64,000 nt of DNA from Paracoccaceae bacterium (lineage in GTDB: Bacteria > Pseudomonadota > Alphaproteobacteria > Rhodobacterales > Rhodobacteraceae): NCBI GenBank assembly GCA_003605175.1, contig QWDA01000002.1, positions 434,001 to 498,000 on the forward strand. Direction: 5' to 3'. The notes below the pieces were generated by a model, which was given only the letters and a program-made list of their open reading frames with translations, was not told where the DNA came from and searched no databases. Both the position numbers and the translations under genes were made by a program. Position 1 is the first letter of the stretch, and every line of letters starts with the position of its first letter. Shown one piece after another: positions 18,638 to 27,689 of the stretch.

Positions 18638-21055
18638 TCAGTCGCGGAAGCGGGCGCCCTCGGGGTCGAAGAGCGGTTCCGTCACGAGGCGGGCCGAGCG
18701 GCGCTGGCCGAGGATCTCGATCTCCACCTCGAGCCCGTCCTTCGCCCGGTCGCGGGGCACGAAGCCGAGCGCGACCGATTTCCGCGCGTGGTGCGAGTAT
18801 CCACCCGAAGTGCAGAAGCCCACGACCTCGCCGTCGAGCCAGACCGGCTCGTAGGCCACCACATCGGCGTCCGCCGCCTCGACGGTGAAGGCACAGAGCG
18901 TGCGGACGGGGGGTGTGGCGCGTTCCGCCTCGGCAGCCGCGCGGCCGATGAACCCGGCTTCCTTCTTCCAGGCAATGAAACGGTCGAGTCCGGTTTCGGC
19001 GGCGGTGTAGTCGGGCGAGAACTCGCGCAGCCAGGAGCCGAAGAACCGGTCGAGGCGGAGCGACATCATCGCGCGCATGCCGAAGGGCCGGATGCCGAAC
19101 GCCTGGCCCGCCTCCCAGAGTGCGCGGAACAGCGCCCGCTGGCTGGGAAGGTCGCAGAAGATCTCGAAGCCCAGGTCGCCGGTGTAGCTGACCCTTTGCA
19201 CGAGGCAGTCGGCCATGCCAACGGTCATCCGTTTCACGTCGAGAAAGCGGAACGCCTCGGGTCCGATCTCGGCGGTGGTCACCCTGGCGAGGAGGTCGCG
19301 GGCGCGGGGGCCGGCAATCTGGAAGCCGGTGATCGTGTCGGAGAGGTTCTCGACCCGGACATCGCCCTCGAGATGGCTCTCGAACCAGCGAAGGTGGAAA
19401 TCCTGCGACCCGTAGCTTGCCGTCAGGCGGAACTCGGTCTCGGACAGGCAGGAGACGGTGAAATCGCCGACGATCCGGCCCGAGGGCGCGAGCATCGGGT
19501 TCAGCGCGAGGCGGCCGGGTTTCGGGATCCGGCCGGCCATGATCCGGTCGAGCCAGGGGCGGGCGTCCTTGCCGGTCACGCGGAACTTGGAAAAGTTGTG
19601 GGTCTCGTTGATGCCCACCGCACCGCGCACGGCGGCCACTTCGCGGGCGGTGGCGGCGAAGGCGTTGGAGCGGCGGAAGCTCGGGGTCTCGTAGCGCGGC
19701 TCGTCGCCTTCGGCGAACCAGTTCGGCACCTCGAGCCCGTATTGCGCACCCCAGACCGCGCCCATCCCGTCCCAGATGTCGTAGGCGGGCGTTGTGCGGA
19801 AACGGCGGGCCTCGGGCAGTTCCTCGTTCGGGTAGTTCACCGAGAAGCGGCGGCGGTAGTTCTCGATCACCTTGGGCACGGTGTAGCCCGGCGTGGTCCA
19901 CTTGCCGAAGCGGGCCACGTCCATGGCGAAGACGTTGCGCTCGGGCTCGCCCTCGACCATCCATTGCGCGAGCGTGAGGCCGACGCCGCCGCCCTGGCTG
20001 AAGCCGGCCATCACCGCGCAGGCTGACCAGTAGTTCCTCAGGCCCGGCACCGGCCCGACCAGCGGGTTGCCATCCGGGGCGAAGGTGAAGGGGCCGTGGA
20101 TCATCCGCTTGACGCCGGCGCGTTCCAGCACCGGGAAGCGGCCATAGGCGAAGGCGACGGAGTCCTCGATCTTGTCGAAATCGTCGGGCAGGAGTTCGTG
20201 GCCGAAGCCCCAGGGCGTGCCGTTCACCGCCCAGGGCTCGCATTTCTGCTCGTAGAAGCCGATGCAGAGACCCCTGCCCTCCTGGCGCAGATAGCTTTCG
20301 CCGCCCGGATCCATGACATGGGGGAATTCGCGGTCGCGTTCGTAGATTTCGGGAAGGTCGTCGGTGACGAGATACTGGTGCGCCATCGGCAGGAGCGGCA
20401 GGTAGAGGCCGGCCATCGCCGCCACCTCGCGGGCCCAGAGGCCGCCCGCGTTGACGACGTGCTCGGCATGGATCGTGCCCTGTTCGGTCACCACGTCCCA
20501 GTTGCCGTCGGGGCGCGGGTTGGTTTCGGTGACCCGACAATTGGTGACGATCTCGGCGCCGCCCATCCGTGCGGCCCTGGCATAGGCGTGCGTGGTGCCG
20601 GAGGGGTCGAGATGGCCGTCGAGCGGGTCGTAGAGCGCACCGACGATGCCGTCGGTGTTGACGAGACCGTCGGTCAGCGCGGTGATCTCCGAGGGGCCGA
20701 GGATCTCGGTATGGAGGCCCATGTAGCGGTGCTTGGCGCGCTCGGCCTTCAGCATGTCGAAGCGCTCGGGCCCGTCGGCCAGCGTGATGCCGCCCACATG
20801 GTGCAACCCGCAGGACATGCCGGTGATCTCCTCGAGCTCCTTGTAGAGCCGGATCGTGTAGCCCTGGAGCGCGGCCATGTTGGTGTCGCCGTTCAACGTG
20901 TGGAAGCCGCCCGCGGCGTGCCAGGTTGAGCCGGAGGTCAGCTCCGAGCGCTCCACAAGCATCACGTCCGACCAGCCGAGCCTGGTCAGGTGATAGAGCA
21001 CCGAACAGCCGACGACCCCGCCGCCGATCACCACCACACGCGCACTCGTCTTCAT
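18638..21055 (-). CDS. FAD-dependent oxidoreductase/GcvT fusion, dimethylglycine or sarcosine dehydrogenase type
   Basis: 805 residues. The N-terminal FAD (DAO) domain shows VVVIGGGVVGCSVLYHL, HAAGGFHTLN and a flavin-anchoring-type region; the middle and C-terminal part is a folate-binding GcvT-like domain (for example FTVSCLSETEFRLT and FRFLDVKRMTVGMADCLVQ). This architecture oxidatively demethylates N-methylated glycines and passes the one-carbon unit to tetrahydrofolate. It follows the small helical gene and the Rieske oxygenase on the same strand, which suggests successive demethylation of a betaine-like compound. GGGAGACGGG precedes the ATG. Confidence 0.88.
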   Translation of the reverse strand: MKTSARVVVIGGGVVGCSVLYHLTRLGWSDVMLVERSELTSGSTWHAAGGFHTLNGDTNMAALQGYTIRLYKELEEITGMSCGLHHVGGITLADGPERFDMLKAERAKHRYMGLHTEILGPSEITALTDGLVNTDGIVGALYDPLDGHLDPSGTTHAYARAARMGGAEIVTNCRVTETNPRPDGNWDVVTEQGTIHAEHVVNAGGLWAREVAAMAGLYLPLLPMAHQYLVTDDLPEIYERDREFPHVMDPGGESYLRQEGRGLCIGFYEQKCEPWAVNGTPWGFGHELLPDDFDKIEDSVAFAYGRFPVLERAGVKRMIHGPFTFAPDGNPLVGPVPGLRNYWSACAVMAGFSQGGGVGLTLAQWMVEGEPERNVFAMDVARFGKWTTPGYTVPKVIENYRRRFSVNYPNEELPEARRFRTTPAYDIWDGMGAVWGAQYGLEVPNWFAEGDEPRYETPSFRRSNAFAATAREVAAVRGAVGINETHNFSKFRVTGKDARPWLDRIMAGRIPKPGRLALNPMLAPSGRIVGDFTVSCLSETEFRLTASYGSQDFHLRWFESHLEGDVRVENLSDTITGFQIAGPRARDLLARVTTAEIGPEAFRFLDVKRMTVGMADCLVQRVSYTGDLGFEIFCDLPSQRALFRALWEAGQAFGIRPFGMRAMMSLRLDRFFGSWLREFSPDYTAAETGLDRFIAWKKEAGFIGRAAAEAERATPPVRTLCAFTVEAADADVVAYEPVWLDGEVVGFCTSGGYSHHARKSVALGFVPRDRAKDGLEVEIEILGQRRSARLVTEPLFDPEGARFRD

Positions 21056-21080
21056 TCCCGTCTCCCTGTCCTGTCGGTTC

Positions 21081-21305
21081 TCATTCCTCGCGCCCCCGCG
21101 CCTTCAGCCGTGCGTGGAGCGCGGCCGTCGCCGGGTGCTCCGCCTCCAGCGCCCAGACATAGGCCTGGGTGAGCAGGAAGCAGGCCCGGTCGATCTCGCC
21201 CGCAGCCTCGGCGGCGTCGCCCGCTGCGCGGTAGAGGCGCACGAGGGTGTGGGCGTCGCGCGCGTCATGGGCGGCGAGAAGCTCGGCATCGTCATTCGGC
21301 GGCAA
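21081..21305 (-). CDS. Small helical protein between Rieske oxygenase and DMGDH-type genes
   Basis: 74 residues, helical and TPR-like in pattern (AAHDARDAHTLVRLYRAAG, then RACFLLTQAYVWALEAEHP). It overlaps the end of the Rieske gene by 14 bp and is 25 bp upstream of the dehydrogenase, so it is surely part of the same transcript. I know no function for it. It may help complex assembly. Coding is supported by tight packing and hydrophobic spacing, not by a named domain. Confidence 0.68.
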   Translation of the reverse strand: MPPNDDAELLAAHDARDAHTLVRLYRAAGDAAEAAGEIDRACFLLTQAYVWALEAEHPATAALHARLKARGREE

Positions 21306-22449
21306 TCGGCCCCCCGGTCATCCGTCCGGCGATCCAGGCGTGGAAGCAATGGGTCGGCCCGTCCATCGCCGGGCTGAACTTGCCGCCGTCGAAATAGAGC
21401 CCGGCGCGGCCGGCCTGCATGCCTTCGACTACCGAGATGTCCTCCTCGAAGACCTCGCGCCACATCCGCGTGTTGGCCGCACGCATGTCGGCCATGGCGG
21501 GGCCGGTCGCTTCGGGGGTGGCGTAGTAGAGATGCACATGCTCGCGCGTACGGTCGGTGGCGCAGGGTGCGAGCAGGATCGCGAAGGAATGGTCGCGATG
21601 GACGCCGAAAAGCACGTTCGGGTAGAGCGCGATATATTCCGCGGCCCGGTCCCATTTCGGCGAGAGTCCGTCGAAATCCGGGAAGCGGCGGCCGTCCCCG
21701 GTGATCTTCGGGTCGTAGACCAGGGTGCCCTGCCCCGAGAAGCGGCCCGGCGCCTCGATGTTGTAATGGTCCTCGAGCCGGGAATAGGCGTTGAGGCCGG
21801 GATGGATCCAGGGGAGGTGGTAGCTCTCGCAGTAATTCTCCACCGCGAGCTTCCAGTTGGTCGCCACGTCGAAGGAGAAGGTGGAGTCCGGCCCGCCGTG
21901 ATGGAGCGGGCGGTCGAACTCGGCCCAGCGGGCGATGGCACCGGCCGCGTAGGCCTCGAAGGGCGCGGCATCGCCCGAGACATTGACGAAGACCACGTCG
22001 CGCCAGACATGGGAGCGGATCTCGACGAGGCCGAGCTCGTCGCGGCGGATCTCCTCATGGGTGTTGAAGCCGGGTCCGCCCACATGGGGGGTCGCCTTCA
22101 ACTCGCCCGAGAGCGCGTAGGACCAGGAATGGTAGGGGCAGCGGATCACGCCGCCGACCTTGCCCTTCTTCGCGACGAGGATCATGCCGCGATGCCGGCA
22201 GGTGTTCTGGAACACGCGCACCGTGCCGTCGCGGCCCCGCACCGCCACCAGCGGCATTCCGACGAAATCGACCGGCACCGCGTCGCCCGGCTCGGGGATC
22301 TCGGCTGCCACGGTGAGGCCGGCCCAGCTTGAGAACAGCACCGCGTCGCGTTCGGCCCGGAAGGTCTCGGCGCTGGTGTAATGCGCGTTGGGCAGGCCTC
22401 GGGCCTGCGCGACGGGAAGGAGCACTTCGGAAAGATCGGCGACGGTCAT
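21292..22449 (-). CDS. Rieske-type ring-hydroxylating/demethylating oxygenase alpha subunit
   Basis: 385 residues. The Rieske 2Fe-2S ligands are C84-R-H86 and C104-P-Y-H107, and the mononuclear iron region reads NYCESYHLPWIHPGL. Overall it resembles choline-monooxygenase or glycine-betaine monooxygenase type enzymes that hydroxylate or demethylate quaternary amines. Its position directly before a DMGDH-type gene supports an N-demethylation role. No ferredoxin reductase partner is in the cluster, so electrons must come from elsewhere. I chose the ATG at 22449 because GGAGG lies just upstream; an earlier ATG at 22473 lacks one. Confidence 0.87.
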   Translation of the reverse strand: MTVADLSEVLLPVAQARGLPNAHYTSAETFRAERDAVLFSSWAGLTVAAEIPEPGDAVPVDFVGMPLVAVRGRDGTVRVFQNTCRHRGMILVAKKGKVGGVIRCPYHSWSYALSGELKATPHVGGPGFNTHEEIRRDELGLVEIRSHVWRDVVFVNVSGDAAPFEAYAAGAIARWAEFDRPLHHGGPDSTFSFDVATNWKLAVENYCESYHLPWIHPGLNAYSRLEDHYNIEAPGRFSGQGTLVYDPKITGDGRRFPDFDGLSPKWDRAAEYIALYPNVLFGVHRDHSFAILLAPCATDRTREHVHLYYATPEATGPAMADMRAANTRMWREVFEEDISVVEGMQAGRAGLYFDGGKFSPAMDGPTHCFHAWIAGRMTGGPIAAE

Positions 22450-22542
22450 CGGCGGCCTCCGCAGGCGGATCATGGGGCGACTATCCGCCCCGCGCCGCGT
22501 CCCGGCCATTTCGTTTCCGACATTTAGCGTCGTCTTTGACCT

Positions 22543-23643
22543 TCAGGCGCCAGGGTCGAGCGTCACCACCCTGCCCGTCTCCGCGGATTCCTGCGCCGCG
22601 TGGCCCATCGCCACCGCCTGTGCGCCGTCGCGGAGCGTCACCTCCACCGCACCTTCGCCGCGAAGCATCCGCTCGAACCGGGCGTGCTGGAAGAAGGTCG
22701 AGCCGTTGTGGTCGCCCGCCGCGAGGATCGTCGGATCGACCGGAATTTCGACGCTCGAGGGCCCCTTCGGCTGGCGCGGGCTGACGATCACCTGCGCCAC
22801 CGGCGGCGCGCCGAGATGGCTGGGCCAGAACCGCCCGGGCCCGGGCACCCGGGCCTCGATCTTGCCTCGGGGGCCGATCGCGGAAATCTCCTCCTGGAAG
22901 GTCGCGCCCTCGGCATACATGCAGAGCTCCAGCATGGCGCGGGCACCGCCGGCGAAGTCGCAGATCACGTAGGCCGTGTCCCAGATGTCGGGCACCTCGC
23001 CGCCATAGCTCTCGTCGAGATGGTTCACCTCCTGGCCGGCGCTCGCCATGATCCGGACCGGCTCGTCGCGGAGGATCAGCCGCATCAGGTCGAAGAAATG
23101 GCAGCATTTCTCGACCAGCGTGCCGCCCGAGTTGCGGTTGAAGCGGTTCCAGTCGCCGACCTTCCTCAGGAACGGAAAGCGGTGCTCGCGGATCGTCAGC
23201 ATGCGGATCCCGCCGGTCGCGACCTGTGCCTCCTCGATCAGCTTCGCTACCGGGGGCATGTAGCGGTATTCCATCGCCACCCAGATCGGCGCGGGGTAGC
23301 GCTCGCCGAAGGTCGCAATGCGGGCAGCGTCGCCCGGATCGGTGTAGAGCGGTTTCTCGACGAGGAGCGGCAGCGGGCGGCGGGCGGCGATCTCCTCCAT
23401 CTGCGCGAGGTGGAGATGGTTCGGGCTGGCGATCAGCAGGCAGTCGAGATCGGGGTGGTCCAGCAGGTCCCAGGCGGAATCGTAGACCACGGCGTTTGGG
23501 GCCATCGCCTTCGCCGTCGCGGCCATGATCTCGTCCGGATCGTGGATCGCGGCGACCCGCGCGCCGGGCAGGAGCGCGATGTTGCGCAGGTGTTCCTGCC
23601 CCATCATGCCGCAGCCGATCACGCCGTAGTTCAGGATCTTCAT
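22543..23643 (-). CDS. Gfo/Idh/MocA-family NAD(P)-dependent oxidoreductase
   Basis: 366 residues. N-terminal Rossmann motif (YGVIGCGMMGQEH) and the family EKP catalytic-lysine motif (LLVEKPLYTD), followed by the large mixed C-terminal domain. Members oxidise or reduce sugars, inositols and related polyols. It is transcribed after the GntR/UTRA regulator with an 8-bp gap, so it belongs to that regulator's unit. Given the facing operon, the substrate may be a sugar derivative; this is inference. Confidence 0.88.
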   Translation of the reverse strand: MKILNYGVIGCGMMGQEHLRNIALLPGARVAAIHDPDEIMAATAKAMAPNAVVYDSAWDLLDHPDLDCLLIASPNHLHLAQMEEIAARRPLPLLVEKPLYTDPGDAARIATFGERYPAPIWVAMEYRYMPPVAKLIEEAQVATGGIRMLTIREHRFPFLRKVGDWNRFNRNSGGTLVEKCCHFFDLMRLILRDEPVRIMASAGQEVNHLDESYGGEVPDIWDTAYVICDFAGGARAMLELCMYAEGATFQEEISAIGPRGKIEARVPGPGRFWPSHLGAPPVAQVIVSPRQPKGPSSVEIPVDPTILAAGDHNGSTFFQHARFERMLRGEGAVEVTLRDGAQAVAMGHAAQESAETGRVVTLDPGA

Positions 23644-23651
23644 TGCCACTC

Positions 23652-24353
23652 CTAGCGTTGCCGCGCGACGTAGCGCGCGGTGGCGGGGTCGAACCATGTT
23701 TCGGAGAACTCGACGGCCTGCCCGTCCTGGTCTTGCGCGAGGCGGGCGACATGGCCTGCGGTCGCCCCGGGCGCCGGGGCGAAACCGGTGGGGGCCCAGC
23801 CGGGGACCGGGGCGAGGCCGACGCGGTCCTCGGTGCGGGCGATCCAGAAGCCGAGGCTCTTCCTGTAGAACAGGTAGAGCGAGTCGGAGAGGTCGGCCTG
23901 CCGGACCTCGCGGGCGCGGGCCCCGTCGAGCCAGATCTCCTCGATCGCCACCGGGATGCCGTCGAGCCGACGCAGGCGGCGGATGCGGTGACCGTTTCGG
24001 TCGGCGCCGAAATCGGGTGCGTGGGCGGGTTTGGGCAGGAGCGCGACCGAGAGGGTTTCGGCCGTGGGCACACCGCCGCCGTCGGGGCGTTCCAGGCGAA
24101 AAAACCCGTAGAGCCCGGTGATGTCCGGGCTGTTCCTGATGTAATTTCCCGAGCCCTGGACGCGCTCGAGGAGGCCCTTCCCCTCGAGATCCGCCAGCGC
24201 CCGGCGAAGCGTGCCCACCGCGAGCCCCATCTCGGCGGCCATGTCGCGCTCGGGCGACAGGCGTTCGCCATCCGACAGCCGGCCGGCGGCGATCTCGCGG
24301 ATCAGGAACTCGGCGGCCGTCAGGTATTTCGGGGGCGTCGGACGGGTGCTCAT
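23652..24353 (-). CDS. GntR-family transcriptional regulator with UTRA (HutC) domain
   Basis: 233 residues from the ATG at 24353. The winged-helix domain (PKYLTAAEFLIREIAAGRL...LSPERDMAAEMGLAVGTLRRALADLEGKGLLERVQGSG in separate pieces) is followed by a UTRA ligand-binding domain with DGIPVAIEEIWLD. GTG at 24362 is an alternative start. It faces the monooxygenase operon across less than 70 bp and is followed by the Gfo-type gene. It probably represses both directions until a pathway sugar or intermediate binds. Confidence 0.9.
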   Translation of the reverse strand: MSTRPTPPKYLTAAEFLIREIAAGRLSDGERLSPERDMAAEMGLAVGTLRRALADLEGKGLLERVQGSGNYIRNSPDITGLYGFFRLERPDGGGVPTAETLSVALLPKPAHAPDFGADRNGHRIRRLRRLDGIPVAIEEIWLDGARAREVRQADLSDSLYLFYRKSLGFWIARTEDRVGLAPVPGWAPTGFAPAPGATAGHVARLAQDQDGQAVEFSETWFDPATARYVARQR

Positions 24354-24367
24354 GCGTTGCACGGGAA

Positions 24368-24392
24368 TTGATACATGATTGATCTACATCAA
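24368..24392. promoter_or_regulatory. Candidate GntR operator in the divergent promoter region
   Basis: TTGAT, 15 nt, ATCAA forms an inverted repeat in the short gap between the regulator and the monooxygenase operon; a second TTGAT lies inside it. Both promoters must overlap this stretch. The match is by symmetry and location only. Confidence 0.4.
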
Positions 24393-24421
24393 ACCCGGTG
24401 CTACGCAAGCGAAAACACGCG

Positions 24422-25594
24422 ATGCAGGATCAGACCATGACCGTGGTTCCCGTCACTTCCGCCGATCTCGATGCCGCGGAAATCTCCTGGTTCTCGGCGC
24501 TCTGTTCGGACGACTACGCCTATCTCGGCGTGCCCGACGGCGCGCTCCGGTCGAGCTGGGCGCATTGCCGCGACATCGTGCTGGAGGCCGAGAAGCAGGG
24601 CTTCCGCAACATCCTCTGCCCGTCGTCCTACCAGGTCGGGCAGGACACGCTGTCCTTCGTGGCGGGCTGCGCGCCGTTGACGTCGAAGATCAACATGCTG
24701 GCGGCGGTGCGCTGCGGCGAGATGCAGCCGATCATGCTCGCACGCACCATCGCCACGCTCGACCACATGCTGGAGGGGCGGCTGACGATCAACGTCATCT
24801 CCTCGGACTTCCCCGGCGAGAAGGCCGAGAGCGCGTTCCGCTACCGCCGTTCGCGCGAGGTGGTGGAGATCCTGCGCCAGGCCTGGACGCGGGACGAGGT
24901 CAGCTACCAGGGCGAGGTCTACAGGTTTGACCGGGTGCCCACCGACCCGGCGCGGCCCTACCAGCAGAATGGCGGGCCGCTCCTGTATTTCGGCGGCTAC
25001 TCGCCCGACGCGCTGGAGCTTTGCGGGCAGCATTGCGATGTCTACCTGATGTGGCCCGAGCCCAAGGACCAGATCGCCGAGCGGATGAAGGCCGTCCACG
25101 CGGTGGCCGAGCGCTACGGGCGGACGCTGGATTACGGGCTGCGGGTCCACATGATCGTGCGCGATACCGAGGCGGAGGCGCGGGATTACGCCGAGCATCT
25201 CGTGTCGAAGCTCGACGACGAATACGGCAGGCTGATCCGCGAGCGGGCGCATGATTCGGGCTCGCTCGGGGTGTCGCATCAGGCGCGGGCGCGGGAGCTG
25301 GCCGACCAGTTCGGCTATGTGGAACCGCATCTCTGGACCGGGATCGGCCGGGCGCGCTCGGGCTGCGGCGCGGCGCTGGTGGGCTCGACCGACCAGGTGC
25401 TGAGCGAGATCGAGGCATACAGGAAAATGGGGATCCGGGCGTTCATCTTCTCGGGCTATCCGCATATCGACGAGTGCATCTCGTTCGGCACGCGGGTTCT
25501 GCCCGAGTTGAAGACATGTTCGCTGCCGGAGGTCTACGGGCGGGTACCCGCAGACGTGCCGGCCACGCCCCTGGGCAACGGGGAGAGACGCTGA
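24422..25594 (+). CDS. SsuD-like flavin-dependent sulfonate monooxygenase (LLM class), candidate SmoC-type
   Basis: 390 residues of the luciferase-like monooxygenase family, close to alkanesulfonate monooxygenase SsuD in layout. SsuD active-site positions appear kept: R241 and H243 in GLRVHMIVR, R312 in GRARSGCGAALVG, Y346 and H348 in SGYPHIDE. The SsuD Cys54 position is not cysteine. It should use reduced FMN and O2 to release sulfite from an organosulfonate. It is followed by an aldo/keto reductase (1-bp overlap) and a flavin reductase, the gene set of the sulfo-SMO sulfoquinovose pathway. ATG 24437, preceded by CAGGAT, is an alternative start. Confidence 0.82.
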   Translation: MQDQTMTVVPVTSADLDAAEISWFSALCSDDYAYLGVPDGALRSSWAHCRDIVLEAEKQGFRNILCPSSYQVGQDTLSFVAGCAPLTSKINMLAAVRCGEMQPIMLARTIATLDHMLEGRLTINVISSDFPGEKAESAFRYRRSREVVEILRQAWTRDEVSYQGEVYRFDRVPTDPARPYQQNGGPLLYFGGYSPDALELCGQHCDVYLMWPEPKDQIAERMKAVHAVAERYGRTLDYGLRVHMIVRDTEAEARDYAEHLVSKLDDEYGRLIRERAHDSGSLGVSHQARARELADQFGYVEPHLWTGIGRARSGCGAALVGSTDQVLSEIEAYRKMGIRAFIFSGYPHIDECISFGTRVLPELKTCSLPEVYGRVPADVPATPLGNGERR

Positions 25595-26487
25595 TGGAAC
25601 GGGTCCGGTTTTCCGACGCGCTGGAGATGAGCCGGCTGGTCTACGGGATGTGGCGGCTCGGCGACGATGCCGACACCTCGCCCGCCCATGTGCAGGCGAA
25701 GATCGAGGCCTGCCTGGCGCAGGAGATCACCACACTCGACCAGGCCGATATCTATGGCGGCTACACGGCCGAGGCGCTCCTTGGCGCGGCGCTGAAGGCG
25801 GCCCCGGGGCTGCGCGACCGGCTCGAGATCGTCACCAAATGCGGCATCGTGGCGCCGGTGGGGCGCTATGCGGCAAAGCGGGTGAAATACTACGACACGC
25901 GCCCGGAGCATATCGTGCAAAGCGTCGAGACGAGCCTCGAGATGATGGGCACCGACCGGATCGACCTCCTTCTGATCCACCGGCCCGACCCGATGATGGA
26001 CCCGCGCGAGACCGGCCCGGCGCTCGACGCGCTGGTGGCCTCGGGCAAGGTCCTTGCGGTGGGCGTCTCGAACTTCCGGCCCTGGGACTTCACGCTTCTC
26101 CAATCGGCGATGGCGACCCGGCTCGTCACCAACCAGATCGAGATCAGCCTTCTCGCCCACGCTCCCTTCACCAATGGCGACATCGCCTTCCTGCAGGAGC
26201 GCGGGCTTGCGCCGATGGCCTGGTCGCCGCTCGGCGGCGGTGGCCTCTTCGGCAGTGGCCGTCCGGAGATGAATGCCGCGCTTGACCGCGTGGCCGAGGC
26301 GCAGGGCACCGACCGCGCGGCGGTGGCGGTGGCCTGGATTCTCGCGCATCCGGCGGGGATCCTGCCGGTGATGGGCACCAACCGGCTCGACCGGATCGCC
26401 ACGCTTTCGGACGCGCTGAAGGTCGCGATCGACCGCGAGACCTGGTTTGAGCTTTACACGGCCGCGCTGGGCCACGAGGTTCCGTGA
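25594..26487 (+). CDS. Aldo/keto reductase, candidate SmoB-type
   Basis: 297 residues, TIM-barrel AKR family. The catalytic tetrad is readable: Asp and Tyr in LDQADIYGG, Lys in IVTKCGI, His in LLIHRPDP. NADPH-binding features occur near ILPVMGTNRLDRI. Overall it is like E. coli YdhF. It starts inside the stop of the monooxygenase gene (TGATG) and ends beside the flavin reductase start, so the three are one operon. In a sulfo-SMO-like route it would reduce the 6-oxo sugar left by desulfonation; that role is inferred from context. Confidence 0.86.
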   Translation: MERVRFSDALEMSRLVYGMWRLGDDADTSPAHVQAKIEACLAQEITTLDQADIYGGYTAEALLGAALKAAPGLRDRLEIVTKCGIVAPVGRYAAKRVKYYDTRPEHIVQSVETSLEMMGTDRIDLLLIHRPDPMMDPRETGPALDALVASGKVLAVGVSNFRPWDFTLLQSAMATRLVTNQIEISLLAHAPFTNGDIAFLQERGLAPMAWSPLGGGGLFGSGRPEMNAALDRVAEAQGTDRAAVAVAWILAHPAGILPVMGTNRLDRIATLSDALKVAIDRETWFELYTAALGHEVP

Positions 26488-26489
26488 CG

Positions 26490-27008
26490 ATGGCGGATGG
26501 AGGCGCCGGCCCAAAGATGCAGGCATTCGAGCCCGGAAAGGACACCGCGCGGGAATTCCGCCACGCCCTCGGCCGTTTCGCGACCGGGGTCTGCGTGGTC
26601 ACCACGGACACCGGGGAGGGCCCGCTCGGGATCACCGCGAATTCCTTCGCATCGGTCTCGCTCGATCCGCCGCTGGTGCTCTGGGCGCCGGCTCGCGCCT
26701 CGCGGCGCTTCGATGCCTTCGCGGGCGCCGAGCATTACGCGATCCACGTGCTGGGTGCCGACCAGGACGCGCTCAGTCACCGCTTTTCGCGGGCCGGCGA
26801 CGATTTCTCGGGGCTCGACTGGGCGGCGGGCCCCGGCGGCGCGCCGCTGATCGCCGGCTGCCTTGCCCGCTTCGCCTGCACCCGCGTGGCGCAGCACGAT
26901 GGCGGCGATCACCTGATCGTGGTCGGCCGCGTCACCGGCGCGGAATACCGCGAGGGCGCGCCGCTCCTGTTCTCCGCCGGCCGCTATGGCGGTTTCGCCT
27001 GCGGCTAG
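26490..27008 (+). CDS. Flavin reductase family protein (NAD(P)H:FMN), candidate SmoA-type
   Basis: 172 residues of the flavin-reductase-like split barrel. The family opening FRHALGRFATGVCVVTTDT and the GITANSFASVSLDPPLVLW block are clear. It would supply reduced FMN to the SsuD-like monooxygenase two genes upstream. GTG 26484, which overlaps the aldo/keto reductase stop, is an alternative start. Confidence 0.88.
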   Translation: MADGGAGPKMQAFEPGKDTAREFRHALGRFATGVCVVTTDTGEGPLGITANSFASVSLDPPLVLWAPARASRRFDAFAGAEHYAIHVLGADQDALSHRFSRAGDDFSGLDWAAGPGGAPLIAGCLARFACTRVAQHDGGDHLIVVGRVTGAEYREGAPLLFSAGRYGGFACG

Positions 27009-27084
27009 CCACGCCATGTTTGTGCCGCCTCCGGCGGCGCCGTCAGATTCCATGGCCAGGTGAGAAAGAAGCCCGCCGCCGCCC

Positions 27085-27675
27085 TCACGCGCCTTGGACC
27101 ATGCGGCGGACGAGGCGCCAGTAGATCGCCTCGACCTCGCCGCGCGACAAGCGGCCACCGTCGCGATACCAGGTGCCCACGCCGGTCAACATCGCGATGA
27201 TCGCCATCGTCGTGACCCGCGGATCCGGCAGGTCGAAGGCGGACGAGGCGGCACCGCGGGCGAGGATCGCCTCGAGCGCCGCCTCGTAGGCGCGGCGCCT
27301 GGCCTCGATCTTGGCGAAATTTTCCGGCGTCAGGTTCCTCAGTTCCATATAGGCGATGAAGACCTCCTCGGGCCGTTCGAAATGGAACCGCAGGTGGAAG
27401 CTCGTGAAGGCGTGAAGCGCCTCGGTCGGGTCCTCGGGGACCGGCACCGCCTCCCAGGCGGCGAGGAGCGTGTCGAGATGGGTTTCCATCAGCTCGTAGA
27501 GCAGCGCCTGCTTGTCGGCGACGTAGAGGTAGATCGTGCCGGCCCGCACCCCCACCTCGGCGGCGATCTGGCGCATCGAGACCGCCGCGAAGCCGTGCCG
27601 CGCGATCAGGCTCTGCGCGACGGACCTTATCCTTGGGCCGGTGATCTCGGAATGGGAACCGCTCTTGCGCGCCAT
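27085..27675 (-). CDS. TetR-family transcriptional regulator
   Basis: 196 residues. N-terminal HTH reads GPRIRSVAQSLIARHGFAAVSMRQIAAEVGVRAG with the YLYVADKQALLYELM TetR signature. The C-terminal ligand domain is not diagnostic. It sits divergent to a small lipoprotein gene, and a perfect palindrome lies 14 bp before its start, so it probably represses itself and perhaps the lipoprotein unit. Confidence 0.92.
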   Translation of the reverse strand: MARKSGSHSEITGPRIRSVAQSLIARHGFAAVSMRQIAAEVGVRAGTIYLYVADKQALLYELMETHLDTLLAAWEAVPVPEDPTEALHAFTSFHLRFHFERPEEVFIAYMELRNLTPENFAKIEARRRAYEAALEAILARGAASSAFDLPDPRVTTMAIIAMLTGVGTWYRDGGRLSRGEVEAIYWRLVRRMVQGA

Positions 27676-27689
27676 GGCGTCATGTTATC

